DNA from: Thereva unica
Taxonomy: Eukaryota > Arthropoda > Insecta > Diptera > Therevidae
Assembly (NCBI GenBank): GCA_949987705.1
Contig: OX465281.1
Coordinates: 154,990,380-155,054,379, forward strand
DNA length: 64,000 nucleotides
Direction of reading: 5' to 3'
A program made the translations under genes and the position numbers. Positions within the stretch are counted from its first letter, which is position 1. Every line of letters starts with the position of its first letter. Below, piece after piece: positions 55,296 to 64,000 of the stretch. The notes beneath the pieces are model-generated. The model had not been told where the DNA came from and ran no database searches. It worked only from the letters and a program-made list of their open reading frames with translations.

Positions 55296-56561
55296 TTATC
55301 CACCTCTTTTTTTTGGTCTTGCTCTAGATTTTCTACTAGCTGTAGATTGGTCTGAGCGTATTGATGCTTGATCTTCGTTTATTGTTTGGGATAGTGCGTT
55401 TGTTATGTTGCTGGGGACGGTGAAAATTGTCGTATCTGGACTTGGTTCGATGTTTGATGTAGCTATATTGAGGTTTGACTTTGGTGTTGGGACAATTGTT
55501 AGGTTATTTGGTTTTCTCTGGGTTGAGTCTTCGCTTATTACTGTGATATTTTTCTTTTTTTGTTCGTTTGTTTGATCGTTGTTTGTTTCTCTTTTCCTTT
55601 TAGTTGAAGTTGATCGTGAGCGCTGATGTCTGATGATTGTTTGATTGTTTTGTGTCTTGTATTTAACCGTAGTTGGGAAGTCGTATGACATGGGAGATGG
55701 AAGTGAAGGAAATTCTTCTTCACGGTCTAAATCTAGAAATCTGTTGCTATTTAATCTGGAGGATAGACTCTTTTTGTTCCGTGGGACTTCAAATGAGGCT
55801 TCAAGGAAACACAAGTTTCTGACCGCCATTGTTTCGTTTATTTCCCTTTGTCGTATTTTTTCTGGGCAGTATTTATGGGTTGCAATGTGGGTTTGCTTGC
55901 AATTAATACATTTGGCAGGTTTAGTGCACTTGGGATGTTTCGGGTTTTCACTACAGTTGATGCATATTTCTAGGCTCCTACAAAATTTGGTTGTGTGCCC
56001 GTATTTAAAGCATTTGTAACACTGTTTGGTTGGTTGTATATAGCTGTCACAGGGAATGCGTACTTTATATAGAAAGATGTATTGTGGCGTTTTATTTCCA
56101 TGGAAGTTTATTTTGACGGCTTGTGAATTTTCCCATTTTATTTCTCCGTTTTCGTCTTTGGTTCTTTTCTTCAGTCTTTGTAAGGAGTGAATTTTAATCG
56201 GAGATTCAATTTCGTTTAGTAGAGTGACGTCGTCGATATCACAATCTATTCCCTTGACCACCGCTGCTCGAGTGAGGAAGGCGATTGGAATGTACGAATT
56301 ATAATTCAATTGCTTTAGTGCTACGTTTTGTACTATATCATTGGCGATATGTGCTCTACTTGTTTCAACTATATCCGTATTTCTACTGACCTGTTTTACT
56401 TCCTTTATAAATTCCTTTTTTTCTTCGAATGTTTGGATGATTGTTTTGGCTGTTTTAATTTTGCTAATTGGGGTTTTGTTATTGCATCTTACGATGACTT
56501 TGAATATTCCTGGATCGAAAGTGTTAGGATAGAGGTTTATGCCATCTGATGTTGATGCCAT
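55296..56561 (-). CDS. LINE I ORF1 (gag-like nucleocapsid)
   Basis: The 421-residue frame is uninterrupted. The middle carries three cysteine-rich knuckles: CYKCFKYGHTTKFC, CINCSENPKHPKC and CINCKQTHIATHKYC, as in I/Jockey ORF1 proteins. The N-terminal part resembles an RRM-like domain (VVKGIDCDIDDVTLLNEI). The C-terminus is Ser/Thr/Lys-rich and ends in a basic RARPKKRGG. It would bind LINE RNA. ORF2 starts 26 bases downstream in another frame. Confidence 0.85.
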   Translation of the reverse strand: MASTSDGINLYPNTFDPGIFKVIVRCNNKTPISKIKTAKTIIQTFEEKKEFIKEVKQVSRNTDIVETSRAHIANDIVQNVALKQLNYNSYIPIAFLTRAAVVKGIDCDIDDVTLLNEIESPIKIHSLQRLKKRTKDENGEIKWENSQAVKINFHGNKTPQYIFLYKVRIPCDSYIQPTKQCYKCFKYGHTTKFCRSLEICINCSENPKHPKCTKPAKCINCKQTHIATHKYCPEKIRQREINETMAVRNLCFLEASFEVPRNKKSLSSRLNSNRFLDLDREEEFPSLPSPMSYDFPTTVKYKTQNNQTIIRHQRSRSTSTKRKRETNNDQTNEQKKKNITVISEDSTQRKPNNLTIVPTPKSNLNIATSNIEPSPDTTIFTVPSNITNALSQTINEDQASIRSDQSTASRKSRARPKKRGG

Positions 56562-56660
56562 CGTGGCGGTTAGGTTTTATTTTCACTGATTATCACTTCA
56601 CTTGATTTAATAGCGCGTCCGTATGCTTTGAGGGTCTTGCTCAGACTGATGAACGCTTTT

Positions 56661-56968
56661 TGTTAATCATCGAAATGATAGGGAATGTTATCTGATATCA
56701 ACAGTGCTGGATTCGAATAACTTATAACGAATATGTCACATTTTTAGCAATAAAGTACAACTACGAACTATGCAAAAGTAGTAATCGGTATTTCAAAATT
56801 TAGCTGTACATCTGTACATATGTTTTTATAGTACCTAACGCAATCTGACGCCATAGTTGTGACTAACCACTTTTATATGAACACATTTTATTAATCATCT
56901 AATGCCATCTGGCATCAATAGTGCGAGTAAACCCTTTTCGACTAACTAGTAGCACCATCTCATTTATT
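56661..56968. other. Flank shared with 59397-59466, then unassigned sequence
   Basis: 56661-56730 repeats 59397-59466 (TGTTAATCATCGAAATGATA to TTATAACGA). The rest is AT-rich without a recognised feature. A phrase of the type AATGCCATCTGGC recurs near 56845, 56905 and 57485, hinting at a small degenerate repeat. Confidence 0.5.
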
Positions 56969-57453
56969 CTTCTTCTTCTTCTTCTTTGATCCGTTAGCTG
57001 GCGGTCCGAGCGGGACGTCCCCGCAACGGATACGCTGCTGTCGGTGCCGCTGGCGCTGGGTCCCGAACTCTATTCACGATTCGCTTCCATTCTTCTCGGT
57101 TTTTGGCGGTGTCTCGAGCCTCGGTAACTGATAATCGTTGATTCTTTAAGTCACCCTCGATATTCTTCAACCAGGTTTTCTTCGGTGCCGATCGCTGTAT
57201 TCTCCAGTCTGCAGGACGGTCTCGCCAGAGAAGTTTACGTGGCAAGCGGTTATCATCCATTCGGCAAACATGTCCAAACCACCGTAGTCGACGTTTTTGC
57301 ATTTCTTCTTCGATCAGTGTTTGCTGATCGCATCTTTGTCTGACAACCTCGTTTCGAAGGAGATCACGGAGTGAGACACGGAGGATCTGCCTCAAACATC
57401 GCATTTGGAAGACCTCGAGCTTCTTAACGTCCGGTTTGAGCAGTGTCCACGTT
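56969..57453 (-). pseudogene. 5'-truncated RTE-type LINE fragment
   Basis: The minus-strand frame at 57404-56994 reads KRRLRWFGHVCRMDDNRLPR, followed by RSAPKKTWLKNIEGDL, the C-terminal region of RTE-clade ORF2. The fragment ends in a (GAA)n tail and is flanked by TCATTTATT (56960-56968 and 57454-57462). It is 485 bp and too short to contain catalytic domains. Confidence 0.85.
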
Positions 57454-57462
57454 TCATTTATT

Positions 57463-58095
<633 letters not shown>

Positions 58096-59466
58096 AAATG
58101 GTAATGGGCCCTCTTGAGATGACTGCCCTGGATCCTAACCAAATATTGAGTATACTATATCGCTTATGGTATTCTACTCATAATGGGGCTTATTCTCCAA
58201 TTCGTTTCACGTGAAAAAAACTTCACCTGTATTCCACTTCATGTTATTGAGTCGATTCACATGATTCGAAATAAAGTTTCACCTATAACAAGTGGAATTG
58301 GAACTGTCAATCGTTATAAAAATGTATATGTATATACATATAATTAAATTTGTCTTTTTTGCAGTAGTTTGTGGAAGCATGGTGCATGGAATTGAGTGCT
58401 CATTTTTGCAAGAGGTATTATGTTTGCGCTACTTATTTTTTTACATGTTTTTACAATGGAATCTATTATTGATTTTCAAAAAAAAAAAAAGCTTATACAG
58501 AGGCTCTGTCCGTCTGTCCGTCTGAAGCCTACTTTCATCTCTGAAAGTACTGCAGATACAGACTTGGGAAATATCTCAAAATGTAGCTCAGTTTCACCTG
58601 GAACAAGTGGAATTGGAACTGTCAATCGTTATAAAAATGAAAATTTCAATCGTTATAAAAATAAAGTAGTTGTATTTTTGGAGTAATTTGTTAAAAGATC
58701 AATAGTTTTAACATGACATGTGCAGAATTGTGGATTAGCAGTAGTAATAGTGATAGTGATAGCAGTGGCGACTTAGAAATAATATCCTTACGACGTCGCC
58801 AAATAATAGGCAAAGCATTTACAGTTCGTCTAACTTATACGAATAGCAGTTTACCTTCTGCCATTCGATATCTTTCCTAGTTGGGGGCCCAAGACTTTTT
58901 ACGCGCACTGTAATCTCTTTCCTTATTTCCGCGTATCGCTCTTTGGCTATAAAATTTTCGGAATACTTCTGCCTTTTTGCTACATGTTTGTGCTTTTCCA
59001 TTTCACCCAAAAGCACATCAAACTGTTTTCTCTTTGTAATTTTTCTGTATACAAAAACAATAATTATCAGAAAATTGAAAATTTGAGTAAATAATTTTAT
59101 AAATATGCAATACTCACTTCTTTACTGCCATTTCGTACATAACTGCCGAAATACAACTTCGTAATAGGGAATTCCCCTTTGAAAAATTAGGTGAAACCCT
59201 TAATCACTTCACAACGAATGTATTCACCTCAGGCGATTGCCAGAATAGTACTTTTGGAATGTGAACAATTTTTCACGTGAAACGAAATGGAGAATAGGCC
59301 GCAATACCCGTTCAATTGATACCCATGTCGATAAAGTGGTGAAGAAATGGTAATCCGCACTCTTGAGACTCCTACCAGTTTAATATGAACGCTTTTTGTT
59401 AATCATCGAAATGATAGGGAATGTTATCTGATATCAACAGTGCTGGATTCGAATAACTTATAACGA
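58096..59466. repeat. Segmental duplication, second copy (minisatellite, F2, minisatellite, flank)
   Basis: It matches 41432 to 56730 with LINE G and LINE I removed. Both copies share the F insertion point and the flanking minisatellite variants on both sides, so the whole locus was duplicated rather than F inserting twice. This copy is cut on its right by LINE J at 59467. Confidence 0.85.
58185..59302. mobile_element. Element F2: deleted PIF/Harbinger transposon
   Basis: The 1118-bp copy has ends GGGGCTTATTCTCC and GAGAATAGGCCGC and AAT duplications (58182-58184, 59303-59305). It carries the same transposase remnant (58713-58880) and Myb/SANT-like remnant (59016-58819) as F1. It has about 270 bp more than F1 between two copies of a TTTCACCTGGAACAAGTGG-type repeat (58279 and 58590), so F1 probably lost this by recombination between the repeats. 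Confidence 0.75.
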
Positions 59467-60256
59467 GTTCAAGTTCAAGTTCAACGTTTATTCCGATTAA
59501 AATATAAAGATTACAAACTATACATTATTATCTTACTACTAGACCTTAAGACCTTAAGTCGACTGTATCCAGGTGAAATATGTACATGATAGATTTTTAC
59601 ATGTAAGAGGTATTAGTAATTGCTTATAGCTATAAACCTGACTTATACCTACGGAGCCAAGTGAATAGTTTGGCTCAGAGCCTCTTTATCGGAAGGTATC
59701 AACAGTTAGGGCTGACCAGCGTGAGCGTACATGCCCGTGCATAAGAGCCATATACACCTCCCGTGGACGCCAGGGGTTATAGTTGTATGACGAGCAGCGG
59801 CCACCCCCGCGTTCATGTCAGGTCATGCAGCCTGCAAAACGAGGGGTAAGAGGTTGCCAGACGTATAGCTATTTGATTAATATTGCGTTTAGAACAAGGG
59901 TCATGTTAATGCAAGAATACATTCGGCTCTCTTAATGAGAGGAGTCGGGAGCGCCCGCTATTTACAATTCATATTGCTTAGAATAACATAGGCCTATTCC
60001 TTACTTGTAGAAAATATGTTTATTAGTGGTGGTTAGTATCTGTCATCAGTATGGTTAAGCGAGATTAATCAATTGAGAAGTGCTAGCTGTACTTATTTAT
60101 GCTTATGTTCTGTAGTTGCCTACGGAGCAGAGCTGGGTCTAATTCTAGGTGGGCGGCGTTACTGTATCCGAGGTAGGGTCAGAGACTGAGTTATTACAAC
60201 AGTGCGCTATTTATCACGTGCCGTATTGTTATAAGGCTGATTGTTCATCTTAAACT
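59467..60256 (-). other. LINE J 3' UTR and tail
   Basis: On the minus strand the end is a short (GAACTT)n repeat (59467-59485) rather than poly-A. The UTR is moderately GC-rich around 59640-59860 and contains no gene. Confidence 0.7.
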
Positions 60257-63229
60257 TCATCCGCGGTGGTGGTCCGCATCAAAGCTGTCGTAGAATTGCG
60301 GGATTGTGGAGTTATTAGGGGTTGGGGCGGGGTTTATATTGACATTAAGGAGGTTTAGAGGATTAAGGTAAAAAATGCCAATGGGGGAATCACTGTTTTC
60401 CCTGTACACATTGCTAATAAGAGGGTTTTCGTGTGATGAAAGCTTATTAGTGCGCTCTTTCCAGTTTTCAAGTAGGTACGTCAGCAGCGGAGTTATTTGC
60501 GCCTTGGCATAAAGCTCTCTATTCGAGTAGTATTTTAGTCTAGATTTGAATCTCAGAGAACAACAGTGTCTAAGGATTTTCCTTTCGAGGCACTCAAGGC
60601 TGCGAGCCCAAGTAGTGGAGCAGTTAAACCAGCAGGGAAAGCCGTATGCCAGCGATGGTCTGATAATCTGTTTATATAATAGTAGCTTCGACTGCATGTT
60701 AAGTGGGCTTTTATGCTTGAGAATAGGGTAAAGAAACCCCGTGACTTTGCGAGTTTTAGCAATAACCAGTTTAATATGTTGGTTAAATTTCATTAGGCAG
60801 TTGAAATTAATACCCAAGTACTTGATCTCTGAAGTAACAGCTAATTCTGCGCCATTTAGGCGGATCTTGAGATTTCTGCATTTCTTGACCGTGTTCCGAA
60901 GTCCTTTGCCGCTGGCATTCCTGAACGTTATTAGTTTGGATTTAGATTCATTAATGGATAAGCCCCATGTGGAGTAATATTTATTAATGACATCAAGATG
61001 GTTGACTACATCAGCCTTGGCCATACAGGGGTTGGATTTGGTTGCGTATACGACTGTGTCGTCAGCGTAAAGAAGGGCCTTTGAACGCGTCCCTCTTACG
61101 TGATGGGGGAAGTCGTGTAAGTATAAGTTGAAGAGTTTTGGCCCTAGGATAGAGCCTTGTGGGACTCCGGATTTTACCAACACGTGCCGTGAGGTAGCAC
61201 CTTCGATTTTGACTTTAAGAGTTCTGTTTGTGAGGAAGCTGTCAAGGAGCTTAACAACCCATCTGGAGAAGTTAGTTCTTTGGATCTTAACAATTAGTCC
61301 ATTATGCCATACCGAGTCAAAGGCTTTTCTCATATCGAGTGAGCATAGGACAGTAGTCTCCTTATGTCTAAGTCCCTTGATGATGTCGTTTTGGAGTACC
61401 AGAAGGGCATGTTCGGTAGAGTGGTTTGCCTTAAATCCAAATTGTTCGTGAGGGATGAGGCCAATAGCTGAGCAGTGGCTGTCGAATTCTAGGGCCATGA
61501 CGCGTTCTAGTAGTTTTCCAACGTTAGATAGTAGTGATATGGGTCTGTAGCTGTCTGGGGTGTTAGGGCCTGTATTTTTTTTATGTATAGGAATTAAGAG
61601 TGCCTCTTTCCATGCATCCGGGAAGTATCCGTTGTTTAGGCAGTTGTTAATAATGCATGTAATGAATTCGAGTGCGCTATAGGGGAGTTTCTTGACCAGG
61701 TAGTTTGACATTTCATCACAACTAGATGATTTCTTATTACTAAGGAGAGAGATTAGGGTTTTGATTTTGCCCGTGGAGGTAAAAGGGTAGGGAAGGCTGT
61801 TATCTATTGAGGTGGTAGCGTCCGAGAATGTAAAGATAGGTGGGCATGCATTTAGTTGGACTTTGAGGGACTCGTACTCCCGAAGAACAAGTTCACTGTT
61901 TGTGCGGTTATATGATGGCGTACCCGAGTCGAAGCTTTCTGTATAATAATCCGCAAAGGCATTGGCGATCTGCACTGGTGTGTTTAGTGATTGGTCATAA
62001 AACCTGAGTTGCTTGTACGATTGCTGTCGGTGGTTCCCCAATATTTGGTTTATGCCCCTGAAAATGTGCGGACCAGGCCTAAGGTTTTTTAATTTGGTTT
62101 GAAAATTAGAATTGAGAAACTGATTGATTTGATAATCGACTATTTTGGATAGGAGTCTGATTCTCTTCTCAAGCTCGTTTGAGCGACTACATGGGCTAAA
62201 GAGGTTTCTTTCGAGAAGCTTTTTGAGCGCCCACTTCCATCTTTTGCGTATTTTGAAAAGTTTATTTATGTTAGCTGGGAGCCTCTCAATAAATCTGGGA
62301 CTGGTGCGCAAGGGAGCGTGACGGTTTAGGGTATCAGTGAAGGCGGAATTAAAGTTAAGGATATGGTCGTCTATCTCCGCGTTGGAAAGGTTACTAGCAG
62401 CTGGTGGTGCATGAGGATCTAGTTTGGCACTAAGCTCTTCTCTGAATATCTCCCAGTCAAGATTTTTCAAGGTTCTAAATAGTTGGGGCATGCTTTGTAG
62501 GATTGACATTTCCATGAGGCTGAGGCTAGTCTCGACAATATAGTGGTCAGAAAATGCTACCTTGGTTGAGCAAATTTGGTTCGAGGTCTGGCTGCATAGG
62601 CTGAGAGAGAATAGGAAAAAATCAATGCAGCTTGCAGACCTGGGGAAGGTAGGGCCGTTAGGGTGTACTAAGCACAAGCAGTTGTTTAGGATGTTTGCTT
62701 GAAGCCAATTCTTGAGAGCATTGCCGTTTCTGTTATGTGTAGAGTTTGACCAGTCGGAGTGCTTGGCATTGAAGTCCCCCCCTATAATGACTCCTTCATA
62801 GGTGCTACTGTTGCAGAGGTTATTGAGTGTTGTGAATAGATTGTTGATTTCTGCAGTGCCAAGATCGGTGGGAACGTAGAGAGAGATAAGGAGAATTTTA
62901 GCGTTGGAATTACGGCCAGTGGTCATGTTGATTACCGCGGCGGTGTAAGAAATATTGAGAGGAATTGAGGTAGGATAGGAAGAGAGTTTGGTCTTGCATA
63001 GAAGTGCCGTACCTTGCAAACTATTATTTCTATAAATTCTGTAGCCGTTAATGTTAAGTTTTGCTCTTTCATGTAGGTGGGTTTCCTGGATTAATAGGAC
63101 GTCATAGTTTTCATGTAGGATGAGCTCCTTCAAGTACCATTTTCTGTTGGGGGCAATGAGCGAGCCAACATTCAAGGTTGCAAGCTTAAGCTTATTATTT
63201 TCCATAGCTGTAGCAGCCAAGTCTGACAC
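60257..63229 (-). CDS. LINE J ORF2 (endonuclease and reverse transcriptase), intact
   Basis: The 990-residue frame starts MSDLAATAMENNKLKLATLN. Endonuclease: LNVGSL, LIQETHLHE, IGGDFNAKHSDW, SDHYIVE. Reverse transcriptase: SYRPISLLSNVGKLLERVM, QFGFKANHSTEHAL, SLDMRKAFDSVWH, SGVPQGSILGPKLFNLYL, LLYADDTVVYA. The thumb and a cysteine-poor C-terminus follow. All key residues I looked for are present. The product would nick target DNA and copy LINE RNA in place. The start overlaps the end of ORF1, suggesting reinitiation or coupled translation. Confidence 0.92.
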   Translation of the reverse strand: MSDLAATAMENNKLKLATLNVGSLIAPNRKWYLKELILHENYDVLLIQETHLHERAKLNINGYRIYRNNSLQGTALLCKTKLSSYPTSIPLNISYTAAVINMTTGRNSNAKILLISLYVPTDLGTAEINNLFTTLNNLCNSSTYEGVIIGGDFNAKHSDWSNSTHNRNGNALKNWLQANILNNCLCLVHPNGPTFPRSASCIDFFLFSLSLCSQTSNQICSTKVAFSDHYIVETSLSLMEMSILQSMPQLFRTLKNLDWEIFREELSAKLDPHAPPAASNLSNAEIDDHILNFNSAFTDTLNRHAPLRTSPRFIERLPANINKLFKIRKRWKWALKKLLERNLFSPCSRSNELEKRIRLLSKIVDYQINQFLNSNFQTKLKNLRPGPHIFRGINQILGNHRQQSYKQLRFYDQSLNTPVQIANAFADYYTESFDSGTPSYNRTNSELVLREYESLKVQLNACPPIFTFSDATTSIDNSLPYPFTSTGKIKTLISLLSNKKSSSCDEMSNYLVKKLPYSALEFITCIINNCLNNGYFPDAWKEALLIPIHKKNTGPNTPDSYRPISLLSNVGKLLERVMALEFDSHCSAIGLIPHEQFGFKANHSTEHALLVLQNDIIKGLRHKETTVLCSLDMRKAFDSVWHNGLIVKIQRTNFSRWVVKLLDSFLTNRTLKVKIEGATSRHVLVKSGVPQGSILGPKLFNLYLHDFPHHVRGTRSKALLYADDTVVYATKSNPCMAKADVVNHLDVINKYYSTWGLSINESKSKLITFRNASGKGLRNTVKKCRNLKIRLNGAELAVTSEIKYLGINFNCLMKFNQHIKLVIAKTRKVTGFLYPILKHKSPLNMQSKLLLYKQIIRPSLAYGFPCWFNCSTTWARSLECLERKILRHCCSLRFKSRLKYYSNRELYAKAQITPLLTYLLENWKERTNKLSSHENPLISNVYRENSDSPIGIFYLNPLNLLNVNINPAPTPNNSTIPQFYDSFDADHHRG

Positions 63230-64000
63230 AGAGAGCCAGAAATTTACCTTTCTTCTCGGCCGGACTAGCGTTTATGAATTCCGGTAAGAAATCTCCAATG
63301 ATCATTGACATTAAATCGGAAAACGGCATCCCGAAGTTCTGATCGGAGTAGTTTAAGAATTCGTCCCAATCTCTACTAGTGGGCTGTTTTGGCGCAGGGT
63401 TTCTGTTTTTAAAACAGTCAGCGTAAGATTTATTATTGTTGACGAAGGAGGGATGAGATGAATTAACCCCGTTGAGATCCGGTGGAGAGTTTTGATTAAA
63501 ATTTAGGTCTTGGTTTGTTCTATTTCCCCTGAGACCCATGAATTGCTTATTAGGCCTGATTATTGGTTTGTAAGCTACACAGCCTCTGAAGTTGGCAGGG
63601 TGGCCCGTGCTTTTACAATTAACACAGTAGGGGGGGTCCTCCTGGACTTTGGCGCAACCTCCCGGGGCGTGAGCCTTATCACATTTAACGCACCTATAGG
63701 CATAGTTACAATTTGTCGCTGCATGGCCGAAACTTTGGCAGTTGCGGCATTGTAGCGTGTCCTTCTTTTTGTATCTTTCCCAAGTAACTCTTTGGGATAA
63801 TATTACATTAATTTTTGCGACTTCAAGAGGGCCTGTCCCCTGATAAAAATGCACAAGAAACATATCTAGGCCGATTTTATTATTTCTGGAGAATGGGGTT
63901 TCCATTGCTTTAATACCCCTGATTTGCAGGGAGGGAAAGTTATTAGTTAAATAGTCTTGAATTTCACTTGGGGAATAATCAGAATCGACCCCCTTGAGTA
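63195..64000 (-). CDS. LINE J ORF1 (gag-like), partial
   Basis: The frame is open from the window edge (reading LKGVDSDYSPSEIQDYL) through an internal Met at 63905 to the stop at 63195. It contains an RRM-like region followed by cysteine knuckles: CRNCQSFGHAATNC, CVKCDKAHAPGGC and CVNCKSTGHPANFRGC, then an Asn/Ser/Pro-rich tail. It would bind LINE RNA. The true start lies right of the window. Confidence 0.88.
   Translation of the reverse strand, partial: LKGVDSDYSPSEIQDYLTNNFPSLQIRGIKAMETPFSRNNKIGLDMFLVHFYQGTGPLEVAKINVILSQRVTWERYKKKDTLQCRNCQSFGHAATNCNYAYRCVKCDKAHAPGGCAKVQEDPPYCVNCKSTGHPANFRGCVAYKPIIRPNKQFMGLRGNRTNQDLNFNQNSPPDLNGVNSSHPSFVNNNKSYADCFKNRNPAPKQPTSRDWDEFLNYSDQNFGMPFSDLMSMIIGDFLPEFINASPAEKKGKFLALCVRLGCYSYGK

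Larger units (their letters stand above)
51507..56648 (-). mobile_element. LINE I: full-length I/Jockey-type LINE
   Basis: It is flanked by ATGAACGCTTTT at 51495-51506 and 56649-56660, and the unoccupied site is preserved at 59385-59396. On the minus strand it begins CAGTCTGAGC and ends in an adenine-rich tail. ORF1 (56561-55296) and ORF2 (55270-51574) are in the usual order. RNase H after reverse transcriptase suggests the I clade or a relative. At 5142 bp it appears complete at both ends. Confidence 0.92.
59467..64000 (-). mobile_element. LINE J: Jockey-like LINE, 5' end beyond the window
   Basis: ORF1 and ORF2 overlap by 35 bases on the minus strand. ORF2 is uninterrupted and ORF1 is open to the window edge. 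Motifs and the paired knuckle arrangement fit the Jockey clade (inference). Insertion was into the flank shared with 56661-56730. Confidence 0.88.

Overview
The window is a eukaryotic, AT-rich, transposon-packed intergenic block. I found no host gene. The inventory (a BEL/Pao element, mdg1/412-like and Osvaldo/Ulysses-like Ty3 elements, Jockey-, I-, CR1- and RTE-type LINEs, a PIF/Harbinger element, a Transib-like element, Helitrons, long AT and heptanucleotide arrays) suggests an insect, probably a higher fly. That taxonomic guess is inference from element families only.

Layout. 1-2592: 5' part of a BEL/Pao retrotransposon on the minus strand, running off the left edge. 2593-2834 and 41170-41520: a minisatellite (about 125 bp unit). 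It was split by Ty3 element A (2835-41165, 4-bp target duplication CATT), which encloses everything between. Element B (3828-13948, duplication GTAT) lies in the leader of A. B has intact gag and pol and near-identical 1918-bp LTRs. Element D (15844-33359, duplication GTAC) lies in the protease region of A and is dead. Inside D sit a TA-flanked inverted-repeat element E (25907-28213, itself carrying a LINE fragment), a Transib-like element (28761-29295) and a composite Helitron (29795-33047), the last two in the 3' LTR of D. Within the 5' LTR of D there is a large inverted duplication (16379-19824) of the A 5' end plus the D LTR head, bounded by (AT)n tracts. A resumes at 33364 with reverse transcriptase and RNase H, is interrupted by LINE K (35748-39468, carrying a MITE), and ends with integrase and its 3' LTR.

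41521-59466 is a segmental duplication of minisatellite plus a deleted PIF/Harbinger element (F1 and F2). The first copy was expanded by LINE G (which carries a Helentron-like relic and 3.7 kb of 9-bp and 7-bp arrays) and by the full-length LINE I (51507-56648). The second copy keeps the empty site. Between them lie a 5'-truncated RTE fragment and an AT tract. 59467-64000 is Jockey-like LINE J on the minus strand, with an uninterrupted ORF2 and an ORF1 that runs off the right edge.

The elements do not act together as one system. They form a nested record whose order can be read from target duplications: minisatellite, then A, then D in A, then the inverted duplication, then B in the left arm. 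The Transib-like, Helitron, E and LINE K insertions also post-date their hosts. The most interesting signals are the AT-anchored double U-turn, a tRNA-Lys-like segment inside element B (whose primer site also matches tRNA-Lys), a Helitron with four 5' ends and one 3' end, a Transib-like element whose ends read CACAGTG, and element A's leader ORF, whose start codon straddles the LTR/primer-site junction. All comparisons were made by eye.
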